DNA from: an uncultured Chloroflexota bacterium
GTDB taxonomy: Bacteria > Chloroflexota > Dehalococcoidia > UBA2979
Direction of reading: 5' to 3'
NCBI GenBank assembly: GCA_902827055.1
Contig: CADEHD010000003.1
Span: forward strand, 4,777-23,686
Length of the DNA: 18,910 bases
The position numbers were made by a program, and so were the translations under genes. Below, piece after piece: positions 8,285 through 15,998 of this stretch. Within the stretch, counting starts at the first letter, position 1, and each line of letters opens with the position of its first letter. The notes under the pieces are model-generated. The model saw only the letters and a program-made list of their open reading frames with translations. It ran no database searches and was not told the origin of the DNA.

Positions 8285-8617
8285 TTGGCAACGAAGGTCG
8301 TGCCGCTCACGGACCACATTGTGCTGAAGACCGTGGAGCAGGAAGAGGTGACGTCGTTCGGCATCGTCATCCCTGACTCCGCGAAGGAGAAGCCGCAGCA
8401 CGGCGTCGTCGAGGCCGTGGGCCCCGGCAAGATGAACGACGCGGGAGTGCTCGAGACGATCGAGCTCTCCGTCGGTGACCGCATCCTGTACCAGAAGTAC
8501 ACCGGCCAGGAAGTCACCGTCGACAAGCAGGAGTTCATCGTCATCCGCTTCCAGGACGTGCTCGCTCGCCTGGACGAGGTCGAGGCGCCGGCGAAGGCAT
8601 CGTCGCGCCGCAAGTAG
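8285..8617 (+). CDS. groES: Co-chaperonin GroES (Hsp10)
   Basis: 110 residues beginning at TTG 8285. GroES forms the heptameric lid of the GroEL folding chamber. The sequence shows VVPLTDHIVLK at the N-terminus, the mobile loop (about 18-34, with FGIVIPDSAKEKPQHG where GGIVLP is usual), GVVEAVGPGK, and the VGDRILYQKYTGQEV and EFIVIRFQDVLA strands. It is about a dozen residues longer than typical because of a basic tail (EAPAKASSRRK). It is expressed from the CIRCE-controlled promoter upstream and is followed by groEL after 109 bases. Confidence 0.95.
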   Translation: MATKVVPLTDHIVLKTVEQEEVTSFGIVIPDSAKEKPQHGVVEAVGPGKMNDAGVLETIELSVGDRILYQKYTGQEVTVDKQEFIVIRFQDVLARLDEVEAPAKASSRRK

Positions 8618-8726
8618 ACCCCATCTCGCGGCGCGCGCCCGGACGCCGAGGTCGGCGGACCGAGGCGCGACCGAGGACTGAGCAACCAGGGCGCCCATTC
8701 GTGGGTGCCAGGAGGAGACGATCCCC

Positions 8727-10370
8727 ATGACCGCCAAGCGCATCCGGTTCGACGAGGACGCGCGCCGCGAGCTGCGCCACGGCGTCGACATCCTCGCGAA
8801 CGCCGTGAAGGTCACGCTGGGGCCGCGCGGCCGCAACGTGGTGCTCGACAAGTCGTACGGTCCCGCCGTGATCACGAAGGACGGCGTGACCGTCGCCAAG
8901 GAGATCGAGCTTCGGGACCGCTTCCACAACATGGGCGCCCAGCTGGTGAAGCAGGTCGCCGTCCGCACCAACGACATCGCGGGCGATGGGACCACCACGG
9001 CGACCGTCCTCGCCCAGGCCCTCTTCCACGAGGGACTGCGCAACATCGCCGCGGGCGCGAACCCCATGGAGATCCGCACGGGGATGGAGAAGGGCATGCG
9101 CGTGCTGACGCGCGCCCTTCGTGACCTCGCCGTGCCCGTGGAGGGCAAGGACACCGTCCAGGCCGTCGCCTCGATCGCCGGCAACGACCCCGAGATCGGC
9201 GAGCTGATTGCCGATGTCATGGAGAAGGTCGGCAAGGACGGGGTGATCACCGTCGAGGAGGGGCGCACGCTCGGCTTCGAGACCGAGGTCGTCGAGGGCC
9301 TGCAGATCGAGAACGGCTACCTCTCGCCGTACTTCGTGACCAACGCCGATCGGCAGGTCGCGGACCTCGAGGACCCCTACATCCTCATCACCGACGCGAC
9401 CATCGACCGCGTCAACCAGATCCTGCCGCTCCTCGAGAAGGTGCTGCAGGTGACGAAGAACCTCGTCATCCTCTGCGACGGCTGCGAGGGCGAGGCGATG
9501 TCGACGCTGGTCGTGAACAAGATGCGCGGCACCGTGAACCCCCTGGTCGTGCGCGCGCCCTCCTTCGGTGACCGTCGCAAGGCCGCGCTCGAGGACATCG
9601 CCGTCCTGACGGGTGGCACGTTCGTCACCGAGGACATGGGGCGGACGCTGGAGCAGACCCAGATCGCCGACCTCGGGCGTGCGCGCCGCGTCGTCTCCGA
9701 CAACGACCGCACGACGATCATCGAGGGTGTGGGGTCGGACGAGGCCATCCAGGCGCGCATCCGCCAGATCCGGGCGCAGGTGGATGACACCAGTTCGGAC
9801 TTCGACCGCGAGAAGCTGCAGGAGCGTCTGGCCAAGCTCGCCGGCGGCGTCGGCGTGATCAAGGTTGGTGGCGCCACCGAGACCGAGGTCAAGGAGAAGA
9901 AGTTCCGGGTGGAGGACGCCCTGTCCGCGACCCGGTCCGCCATCGACGAGGGCGTCGTGCCCGGGGGCGGCGTCGCGTTCATCCGCACCCAGAGCGCGCT
10001 CGACGGCCTCCTCGCGGAGCTCGAGGGCACCGACGAGGCCGTCGGCGTCCGCGCCCTGCGTCTCGCGCTGGAGGCGCCGCTCCGCCAGATCGTCGAGAAC
10101 GCCGGGCTCGAGGGCTCGGTGATCGTCGAGGACGTGCACGCGGCCAAGAAGAACTTCGGCTTCGATGCCGCGGCCCAGCGCATGGGGGACATGTTCGAGC
10201 TCGGCATCATCGACCCGGTGAAGGTCAGCCGCGTGGCCCTCGAGAACGCGGTGTCGGTCGCAGCGCTGATGCTCACCACCGAGACCGTTGTCGGCGAGAT
10301 TCCCGAGGACACTGGCCCCTCGCGCGGCCCAAGCGCCGCCGAGATGGGCATGGGAGGCATGGGCTTCTAG
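8727..10370 (+). CDS. groEL: Chaperonin GroEL (Hsp60)
   Basis: 547 residues, normal length. The ATP-driven double-ring chaperonin works with GroES. Visible: VTLGPRGRNVVLDKSYGP, the ITKDGVTVAKEI loop, the nucleotide motif AGDGTTTATVLA, the apical domain (about 190-375), ARVxDAL-type FRVEDALSATRSA, the signature EGVVPGGGVAF and a short GMGGMGF tail. AGGAGGAG (8710-8717) lies 9 bases before ATG 8727. In the apical domain, residues 249-253 read LCDGC, where most GroELs read IAEDV, giving a C250/C253 pair. APSFGDRRK also replaces the usual APGFGDRRK. It may therefore be one of several GroEL paralogues of the organism. It is co-regulated with groES by CIRCE. Confidence 0.97.
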   Translation: MTAKRIRFDEDARRELRHGVDILANAVKVTLGPRGRNVVLDKSYGPAVITKDGVTVAKEIELRDRFHNMGAQLVKQVAVRTNDIAGDGTTTATVLAQALFHEGLRNIAAGANPMEIRTGMEKGMRVLTRALRDLAVPVEGKDTVQAVASIAGNDPEIGELIADVMEKVGKDGVITVEEGRTLGFETEVVEGLQIENGYLSPYFVTNADRQVADLEDPYILITDATIDRVNQILPLLEKVLQVTKNLVILCDGCEGEAMSTLVVNKMRGTVNPLVVRAPSFGDRRKAALEDIAVLTGGTFVTEDMGRTLEQTQIADLGRARRVVSDNDRTTIIEGVGSDEAIQARIRQIRAQVDDTSSDFDREKLQERLAKLAGGVGVIKVGGATETEVKEKKFRVEDALSATRSAIDEGVVPGGGVAFIRTQSALDGLLAELEGTDEAVGVRALRLALEAPLRQIVENAGLEGSVIVEDVHAAKKNFGFDAAAQRMGDMFELGIIDPVKVSRVALENAVSVAALMLTTETVVGEIPEDTGPSRGPSAAEMGMGGMGF

Positions 10371-10389
10371 GTCGTTCGGTCGTTCCGGC

Positions 10390-10405
10390 GTGGGCAGCCG
10401 CCCAC
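10390..10405 (+). terminator. First of two tandem hairpins after groEL
   Basis: GTGGGC (10390-10395), a 4-base loop and GCCCAC (10400-10405) form a 6-bp stem 20 bases after the groEL stop. No T-run follows. It may help stabilise the transcript end or support the stronger hairpin downstream. Confidence 0.4.
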
Positions 10406-10422
10406 ACGCACCTCGATCGCAG

Positions 10423-10455
10423 CAGAGGCCGCCGCAGGGCGGCCTCTGTCGTTCC
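10423..10455 (+). terminator. Strong hairpin terminator of groES-groEL
   Basis: CAGAGGCCGCC (10423-10433), loop GCAG, GGCGGCCTCTG (10438-10448): an 11-bp perfect stem followed by TCGTTCCCT, a weak T tract. It lies between convergent groEL and the minus-strand gene ending at 10533, so it could stop transcription from both sides. Confidence 0.75.
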
Positions 10456-10532
10456 CTGTCGCGGTTCGGGACGGCGGGATCCGAGCTGCCGGCGGTGGGG
10501 ACGGCGTGCGAGTGGGCGTGTCGCGCGAGGCG

Positions 10533-11090
10533 CTAGGCCTCGGCGGACGGGGCGGGCGGGTCGCGCTCCTCGATGGACGGCGCCGCCGACTCGGGTGGCG
10601 CGGCGGTCGGAGTCGAGGGCGCCTGCACCTCGAGGGCGCCGGGCGTGTCCCCCACCAGCGCCGCCGCCTGGATCAGCAGCGTTCGCTCGACGTCGGTGGT
10701 GAGCGCGGCCAGCGCGTCGTCCAGCTGGAACTCGAGCACCGCCTCGAGCAGGGGGTCGGGCGCCGGCGAGCCCGCCACGTCCACCACCGCCGCGCGCAGC
10801 CAGCCGAGGCCGTCGCCGCCTCGCATCCGCTTGCTCATCCGGACCGGCTGACGCGCCGCGGTGAACAGCGGCGCGCCGGTGGCCTCGACGCCGATCCGGT
10901 GCGACACCGTCTCGCCGATCGCCACGCGCAACCCCTCGGCGTCGGTGGGCGGATCGAGGGAGAGCAGGGCGGGAGGGGGCCAGTCGCGCCATTGCACCAG
11001 CAGGTAGCGCGGCGGCTCGCCCGGGCGGACCAGGCGGGGCACGATCAGCATGCGCTCGGGGTCCAGGGGGTGCGGGGCAGCGGTCGTCAT
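10533..11090 (-). CDS. Nudix-like hypothetical protein, 185 aa
   Basis: No firm family call. The first ~130 residues have a Nudix-like feel: strands MLIVPRLVRPG and RYLLVQWRDWP, then a helix EGLRVAIGETVSHRIGVEATG that recalls a degraded Nudix box (R..A..ETV..R.GV) without the REUxEE catalytic core, then further strands (GWLRAAVVDVAG). If the fold is right, the enzyme core is lost or altered. A Pro/Ala/Ser/Thr-rich tail occupies the last ~40 residues. ATG 11090 is preferred over upstream in-frame starts because those would lie inside the M16 peptidase gene. The start is 7 bases after that gene's stop, so translation is probably coupled. It is the last gene of a minus-strand unit. Confidence 0.6.
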   Translation of the reverse strand: MTTAAPHPLDPERMLIVPRLVRPGEPPRYLLVQWRDWPPPALLSLDPPTDAEGLRVAIGETVSHRIGVEATGAPLFTAARQPVRMSKRMRGGDGLGWLRAAVVDVAGSPAPDPLLEAVLEFQLDDALAALTTDVERTLLIQAAALVGDTPGALEVQAPSTPTAAPPESAAPSIEERDPPAPSAEA

Positions 11091-11097
11091 CGTGGCG

Positions 11098-12363
11098 CTA
11101 GCCCGCGACCGAGACGCCCTCGAAGAGGTCCACACCCTCGAAGGGGCCGACGACGGCCAGTTGCAGGGTGTCATCGGTGAGCAGCGAGTCCGCGACGCGC
11201 AGCACGTCCTCGAGCGTGACCGCCTCGGCCTTTTCGATCGCCTCGGTCGGCGACAGGCGTGGCTGGTCGAGGATGACCTGCGAGCCGTACCAGCCGGAGA
11301 CCGCGCGGCTGTCCTCCATGCGCAGCAGCACGCGCGAGCGGATCAGTGACTGCGCGCGCTCCAGCTCGTCGGCGCCGACCGGCATCCGGATCTTGCGCAA
11401 CTCGTTCGCGATCTCGCGCACCGCCTCGGCGGCCTTGGGCGGGTCCACCCCCGCGTACACCCCGAACGAGCCCGCGTCGCGCAGGTGCGACGCGAACGAG
11501 TGGATGTCGTAGCAGAGGCCCAGCTCCTCGCGGAGTCGCATGAAGAGGCGGGACGACATGCCCTCGCCGAGGATAACCGAGAGCACATCGCTCGCGTAGC
11601 GGTCGGGGTGGTTGAGGGCCAGCGCGCGCGTCCCCAGCGAGAGATGCGCCTGCTCCGTCGCCTTCACCAGCTTCTCGGACCGACCACCGCGCGGTTCGTC
11701 CGCAGCCGGCGTCCAGCCGGCGGGCGTCCCCGGCGTCCACGAGCCAAACGAGGCGCGCACGAGATCGAGGCCCGGCCCCTCGTCGATGGCGCCCGCGATC
11801 GAGACGACGCAGGCGTTGGGGACGTACTGCTGGCGGTAGTAGCCGATGAGACGGTCGTGGCTGATCGCACTCACCGACTCGGGGGTACCGGCGATGTCCC
11901 GCCCCAGCGCCTGGCCCGGCCACATCATCGCGTCGAGGAGGAGGCCCGCCTGCTCATCGGGCGAGTCCTCGACGGCGGCCAGCTCCTCGAGGATGACGCC
12001 GCGCTCGCGCTCGATTTCGTCGCCGACGAACAGCGAGTTGCGCAGCATGTCCGCGATGATCACCACGGCGCGCTCGGCGAACTCCCGCGTCACCTTGGTG
12101 TAGTAGACCGTGTACTCGCGCTCGGTCGCGGCGTTCATGGTGCCCCCGATCGAGTCGATCTCGATCGAGATGTCCTGGGGGCGGGGTCGGTCTTTCGTCC
12201 CCTTGAACGCGAGGTGCTCCACGAAGTGGGAGAGGCCCGCCTCGGGCGCCGCCTCGTAGCGTGAGCCCGCACCGACGTACACCGAGACCGAGACCGAGGA
12301 GGCGTGCGCCATCGGAGTCACGATGACGCGCAGGCCATTATCGAGCGTATGGATCGTGCGCAT
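11098..12363 (-). CDS. M16 family zinc metallopeptidase (processing-peptidase type)
   Basis: 421 residues, the size of a single-chain PqqL/YmxG/MPP-beta-like M16B peptidase. The N-terminal domain has the inverted zinc motif HFVEH (H46, E49, H50) and the third ligand E127, 76 residues later, in VILEELAAVEDSPDE. GTMNAATEREYTVYYTKV is typical of the family. The C-terminal half carries GEGMSSRLFMRLREELGLCYDIHSF, the R/Y substrate-binding segment of MPP-like enzymes. All catalytic residues are present, so it should be active; it probably acts on peptides or small proteins in the cytoplasm, since no signal peptide is seen. ATG 12363 lies at the start of the fold (TLDNGLRVIV), with no clear ribosome site. 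It lies 11 bases after the HEPN-like gene and 7 bases before the Nudix-like gene. Confidence 0.93.
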   Translation of the reverse strand: MRTIHTLDNGLRVIVTPMAHASSVSVSVYVGAGSRYEAAPEAGLSHFVEHLAFKGTKDRPRPQDISIEIDSIGGTMNAATEREYTVYYTKVTREFAERAVVIIADMLRNSLFVGDEIERERGVILEELAAVEDSPDEQAGLLLDAMMWPGQALGRDIAGTPESVSAISHDRLIGYYRQQYVPNACVVSIAGAIDEGPGLDLVRASFGSWTPGTPAGWTPAADEPRGGRSEKLVKATEQAHLSLGTRALALNHPDRYASDVLSVILGEGMSSRLFMRLREELGLCYDIHSFASHLRDAGSFGVYAGVDPPKAAEAVREIANELRKIRMPVGADELERAQSLIRSRVLLRMEDSRAVSGWYGSQVILDQPRLSPTEAIEKAEAVTLEDVLRVADSLLTDDTLQLAVVGPFEGVDLFEGVSVAG

Positions 12364-12374
12364 GGCGGTCGATG

Positions 12375-12875
12375 CTATGCGGGCCCCCGAGGGGGGTCAA
12401 ACCGCGTTACGCCTCGCGGAGACAGATGTGATGAAGGCCCCCTAGCCGATGTAGCCAGGCGAGAGAGTTCCACCCCAATTGCGGTCACGTGCCGAATAAC
12501 GTCTCGCGCGCTCGGGACCACGAAGTGATGAGCCAGATCGTCTCGGGCCTGCTTCCCCGCGATCACTCCGTCGTAGTTGGCCCATCCCAGCTCCTCGCGG
12601 CTTGCGCGCAGAAGTTCTTCGAGGCCCGGCCGCTCGCGGTTGGTTGTGAATACGCCTCGTTGCCGGAGGTCCTCGAGCAGGCCCTCAAGCGGCGCGAACG
12701 CCAGGAGGAGCAGACCAGCATGGGCGAGCGTGCGAAGCTCCTCTGTGACTCGACCCATCGCGAACGCTGTCACCATTCCGCGGTGGGCTTGCTCCCGCCA
12801 GTGGGTCACCACTTCCCAATCATCCTCAATCGGCGTCATCGGCAGGACATCATCCTCCCCTAGCTGCTTTCCCAC
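12375..12875 (-). CDS. HEPN-like hypothetical protein, 166 aa
   Basis: No named family is certain. The product is mostly helical. Residues 44-72 form a hydrophobic helix pair (TEELRTLAHAGLLLLAFAPL), and residues 100-140 form another helical region containing RDDLAH (R111 to H116). R-x4-H is the hallmark of HEPN domains, which are often RNases in toxin-antitoxin and defence systems. The last ~25 residues are Pro/Arg-rich. GTG 12875 overlaps the end of the upstream hydrolase gene by 16 bases; ATG 12839 is an alternative that shortens the protein by 12 residues. The DNA is clearly less GC-rich than its neighbours and uses more AT-ending codons, suggesting recent acquisition. A plus-strand frame covers 12489-12863, but it lacks a recognisable fold and fits the context less well. 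Confidence 0.55.
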   Translation of the reverse strand: MGKQLGEDDVLPMTPIEDDWEVVTHWREQAHRGMVTAFAMGRVTEELRTLAHAGLLLLAFAPLEGLLEDLRQRGVFTTNRERPGLEELLRASREELGWANYDGVIAGKQARDDLAHHFVVPSARDVIRHVTAIGVELSRLATSARGPSSHLSPRGVTRFDPPRGPA

Positions 12876-13522
12876 AGCACGTCCCCGTGGAGGTCCGGCG
12901 CGTGCTCCCTCGAGGCGAACACGGCGTGCTCGGTGCGCGAGGCCCCGATCGTCGTACCGCCCCCGTGGCCCGGAAGCACCAGCGTCTCGTCGGGGAGGAC
13001 GAAGAGCTTGCCGGTGATCGAGAGGATCTCCTGCAGCAGCGCCGCGTGGTCCCTCGAGTAGCCCGGACCGCCCGGGAAGAGCGTGTCGCCCGTGAGGAGC
13101 GCGCCGTTCGCCCGGAGGCAGATCGAGCCCGGCGTGTGGCCCGGCGTGTGAATCACCTCGATACGGCAGCCGCCGACCTCGAGCACCGCGCCATCCTCGA
13201 GGCGCGCGAGCGGACCCGAGCCCGCAACCGCGTCGAGGTTCACCTCGTGCGCCCCCACCGAGAACGGCACGCCGATGGCGGCGCGCAGCACCTCGTGGCC
13301 CGCCCAGTGGTCGCGGTGGGAGTGCGTCAGCACCACGGCTGACACCTCGTCACCCCCGAGCGCCTCGACGACCGCCTCCGAGCCCTCGGGCGCGTCGACC
13401 ACGAGCACGGGGCCGCCGCCCGCGGGCCGCACGAGGTAGGCGTTGTTCGCGAGCGACCCCAGGCCCAGCAGCACGTCGATGGTGATCTGGTCGTCCGCGT
13501 AGACGCGCTCTGGGGCAGGCAT
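12860..13522 (-). CDS. MBL-fold hydrolase (glyoxalase II-like)
   Basis: 220 residues, a single metallo-beta-lactamase domain. Zinc ligands are complete: H-x-H-x-D-H in THSHRDHWAG (H67, H69, D71, H72), H129 in HTPGHTPGS, D146 in LTGDTLF and H186 in LPGHGGGT. The layout resembles hydroxyacylglutathione hydrolases, but the short length without the C-terminal helical domain fits the broad MBL group, so the substrate is not assignable. ATG 13522 has GGAG 5 bases upstream. Sequence upstream in the same frame is noncoding in character. It lies 43 bases after the mutY-like gene, and its last 16 bases overlap the HEPN-like gene. Confidence 0.92.
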   Translation of the reverse strand: MPAPERVYADDQITIDVLLGLGSLANNAYLVRPAGGGPVLVVDAPEGSEAVVEALGGDEVSAVVLTHSHRDHWAGHEVLRAAIGVPFSVGAHEVNLDAVAGSGPLARLEDGAVLEVGGCRIEVIHTPGHTPGSICLRANGALLTGDTLFPGGPGYSRDHAALLQEILSITGKLFVLPDETLVLPGHGGGTTIGASRTEHAVFASREHAPDLHGDVLWESS

Positions 13523-13565
13523 GTGAGCTCCGTTCGTCAGGTTCGAGGCGTGCAGGCACCGCAGT

Positions 13566-14513
13566 CTACCGTTCGCCCAGGCCGCACCAGCCGCCCCGGG
13601 ACCACGCCATGCCCTCGGCGCACAGCGCCCGCAGCAGCGCCCGCACCCGCGGCGCCTCCGCGTCCGAAGCCCCCGCCGCCTCCACGAGCGCTCCGACGCG
13701 CATCGGACCCGCCGCGGTGCGCAGCTGCAGGAGCAGCCGACCGCGCCACTCGCGATCCGAGCCCGAGAACCGGGCCTGCGCCCGCACCGGCGTCGCCAGC
13801 TCGCCCGCGGCAAATCGAGGGCGCGCCGCGCAGATATCGGCGAGCACGCAGCCATCGCAGCGTGGCCGCGCCGCGCAGACCAGCCCCCCGAAGTCCATCA
13901 CCGCCGGGTTCCAGCGGGCCGCGTCGCCCGGCGGCAGCAGCTCGTGCGCCCAGCGCTCGATGTCGCGCGCCGATGACTCACGCGCCGGTTGCAGCGCCCC
14001 GCCGATGAGCCGCCCCAGGAGGCGAACCACGTTCGTGTCGATGGCGACCGCGTCCTCCCCGTACCCGAAGCAGCGCACGATCGCCGCCGTGAACGGCCCC
14101 ACCCCGGGCAGCGCCAGCAGCGCCGCCGCCTCGCGAGGCAGCGCGCCCCCGTGCTGCGCCACGCAGATCCGAGCCGCGTCGCGAATGGCGAGCGCGCGGC
14201 GCGGGTATCCGGCGCGTTCCCACGTGCGCAGCGCATCGGCGTTGGACGCCTCGGCCGCCGCCGCGAGGGTGGGGAAGGCCGCGACCCAGCGTTCGAACGT
14301 CGGGAGCACGCGCGACATCTGCGTCTGCTGCGCGCAGACAGCCGCCACGAGCGCGAAGTAGGGGTTGGCGCCCGTGCGCCACGGGAAGTCCTGGCCCGCC
14401 TGCTCGTACCAGCCGAGGAGCCGGGCGCGGAGCACCCCCACGAGCTCGACCGCAAGCGTGGGAGGCTCAGGTTGCGCCGGGGGCGCGGGTGACGAGGCGG
14501 ACCGGGCGGTCAT
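13566..14513 (-). CDS. mutY: MutY-like A/G-specific adenine glycosylase lacking the catalytic Glu
   Basis: 315 residues. MutY removes adenine opposite 8-oxoguanine. The HhH-GPD fold is clear: FPWRTGANPY, QQTQMSRVLPTFERWVAAFPT, AGYPRRALAI, LPGVGPFTAAIVRCFGYG, IDTNVVRLLGR (D159, N161), and an Fe-S cluster at C213, C219, C222, C228. The cluster spacing is x5-x2-x5; x6 is usual for the first gap. The catalytic Glu of the SEVMLQQT motif is Ala here (A58 in AAVCAQQT), and the position of the Ser/Tyr that assists catalysis in other MutYs is F141. Instead of the MutT-like domain there is a short RFSGSDREWRGRLL winged-helix-like tail, as in actinobacterial MutY. ATG 14513 is preceded by AGGGG about 12 bases upstream. 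The gene diverges from lysA. Substrate choice or activity may differ from classical MutY. Confidence 0.88.
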   Translation of the reverse strand: MTARSASSPAPPAQPEPPTLAVELVGVLRARLLGWYEQAGQDFPWRTGANPYFALVAAVCAQQTQMSRVLPTFERWVAAFPTLAAAAEASNADALRTWERAGYPRRALAIRDAARICVAQHGGALPREAAALLALPGVGPFTAAIVRCFGYGEDAVAIDTNVVRLLGRLIGGALQPARESSARDIERWAHELLPPGDAARWNPAVMDFGGLVCAARPRCDGCVLADICAARPRFAAGELATPVRAQARFSGSDREWRGRLLLQLRTAAGPMRVGALVEAAGASDAEAPRVRALLRALCAEGMAWSRGGWCGLGER

Positions 14514-14578
14514 GCGGGCAGCGTACCCCTCGGGCGTGGCGGGGGCCTTCCCGCTGGCCTCCGAGCCAACAGCCGTGC

Positions 14579-14584
14579 CATAAT
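14579..14584 (+). promoter_or_regulatory. Candidate -10 box for lysA-holB-ricT
   Basis: CATAAT (5/6 to TATAAT) stands out in the GC-rich 147-base gap between divergent mutY and lysA. It would give a leader of about 70 bases before lysA GTG 14661. No strong -35 is visible at 16-18 bases. Confidence 0.4.
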
Positions 14585-14660
14585 TTCTGTGGCAGCGCCG
14601 CGAGAGAGTGCCGGCGCGCCGCTGAGGCAATCGCACTCCGCCCTCCGGGGTGGCTCACAC

Positions 14661-15998
14661 GTGGCAACTACCGACTCGCGAACGCTTCCGTTCGCGCACG
14701 TCCTCCCGATCTCCGCGTCGTTGACCGCGGAGGGGCACCTCGCGCTGGGCGGACTCGACACCGTGGCGCTGGCAGGCGAGTACGGCACGCCGCTCTACGT
14801 CTTCGACGCCGCCACGCTGCGCGCCCAGTGCCGCGCCTACGTCGAGGGTTTCCGTTCCGCGAACCCCGACACCCAGGTGTTGTACGCCTCGAAGGCGTTC
14901 CTGAACCGCCCGTTCGCGCGGTTCATCGCGCAGCAGGGACTCGGGTTCGACGTCGTCTCCGGCGGGGAGATCGAGGTGCTGCGCGCGGCCGGGGTCGACC
15001 TCGCCACCGCGTACTTCCACGGCAACAACAAGACCCCCGACGAGCTGCACCTCGCGGCAGCCGCGGGCGTCGGCTGCGTCGTCGTCGACAACCTCGGCGA
15101 AGTGGCACTCGTCGAGGCCGCCGCGGCTGCGGCCGGGCGCACGCAGCGCGTCATGATCCGCGTCTCCCCCGGCATCGACGGGCACACCCACGAGAAGACC
15201 ACGACCGGGATCCTCGATTCGAAGTTCGGCCTCCCGATCGTGACCGGCGCCGCCGAAGAGGCCGTGCGCCTGATCCTTGCGGCGCCACACCTCGAGTTCC
15301 GCGGGCTCCACATGCACCTCGGTAGCCCCATCTTCGAGACCGACCCGTACGTGCTCGCCACCGAGCTGCTTGCCGAGTTCATCGCGGAGGTGTGCATCGG
15401 CAAGCTCGGCGCCGAGGTCCCCGAGTGGTCACCGGGGGGCGGCTTCGCCGTCGCCTACCGCGGCGAGGACGAGGCCCCCGGGATCACCGCGTACGCCCGC
15501 GCCACCGTCGGCGTGATGCAGCGCGAGGCGGACGCGCGCGGCTTCGCCATGCCGCGCACCAGCGTCGAGCCCGGCCGGTCTATCGTCGGGCGCGCCGGTG
15601 TGGCCCTCTACACCATTGGAGCGCGCAAGGACGTGCCGGGCATTCGGACGTTCGTTTCGGTGGATGGGGGCATGGCGGACAACATCCGGCCCGCGATGTA
15701 TGGCTCCCGCTACGAGGCGCTGTCGGCCGAGCGCCCGCACGCCTCGCCCGAGGAGACCGTGTCGATCGCCGGGAAGTACTGCGAGTCCGGCGACATCCTG
15801 ATCAAGGATGCACAGGTTCCCCGTTTCCGCGCCGGCGAGGTCATCGCAATCCCCGCCGCCGGCGCGTACCAGCTCGCGATGGCCTCCAACTACAACCTCG
15901 CCTATCGGCCCGCGGTCGTGCTGGTGGACGACGGCACGGCCCGCCTCCTGAAGCGCCGCGAGACGGCCGCCGACCTCATGGCGACGGATATCGACTGA
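14661..15998 (+). CDS. lysA: Diaminopimelate decarboxylase
   Basis: 445 residues. This PLP enzyme decarboxylates meso-diaminopimelate to L-lysine, the last step of lysine synthesis. Visible: the PLP lysine in VLYASKAF (K78), GFDVVSGGEIEVLRAAG, TGILDSKFGLP, the HMHLGS strand, SPGGGFAV, the phosphate-binding EPGRSIVGRAG, VDGGMADNIRPAMYGSRYEA, the catalytic KYCESGD near the C-terminal end and YQLAMASNYNLAYRP. GTG 14661 is chosen because GGTGG is 7 bases upstream and the N-terminus then matches the usual length. A GTG at 14589 in the same frame lies too close to the proposed -10 box. Its stop overlaps the holB start by one base (TGATG), so translation is coupled. Confidence 0.96.
   Translation: MATTDSRTLPFAHVLPISASLTAEGHLALGGLDTVALAGEYGTPLYVFDAATLRAQCRAYVEGFRSANPDTQVLYASKAFLNRPFARFIAQQGLGFDVVSGGEIEVLRAAGVDLATAYFHGNNKTPDELHLAAAAGVGCVVVDNLGEVALVEAAAAAAGRTQRVMIRVSPGIDGHTHEKTTTGILDSKFGLPIVTGAAEEAVRLILAAPHLEFRGLHMHLGSPIFETDPYVLATELLAEFIAEVCIGKLGAEVPEWSPGGGFAVAYRGEDEAPGITAYARATVGVMQREADARGFAMPRTSVEPGRSIVGRAGVALYTIGARKDVPGIRTFVSVDGGMADNIRPAMYGSRYEALSAERPHASPEETVSIAGKYCESGDILIKDAQVPRFRAGEVIAIPAAGAYQLAMASNYNLAYRPAVVLVDDGTARLLKRRETAADLMATDID

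Noticed and set aside
8541..10139. 532-codon minus-strand frame opposite groEL
   Set aside because: It mirrors groEL codons, is rich in D/H/V/L repeats without domains, and groEL is certain.
10370..10385. Tandem direct repeat GGTCGTTC x2 right after groEL
   Set aside because: Only 8 bp and two copies; likely chance.
12489..12863. 124-codon plus-strand frame opposite the HEPN-like gene
   Set aside because: Not excluded outright, but it lacks a fold, sits head-on in a minus-strand run, and the opposite frame has the R-x4-H motif.
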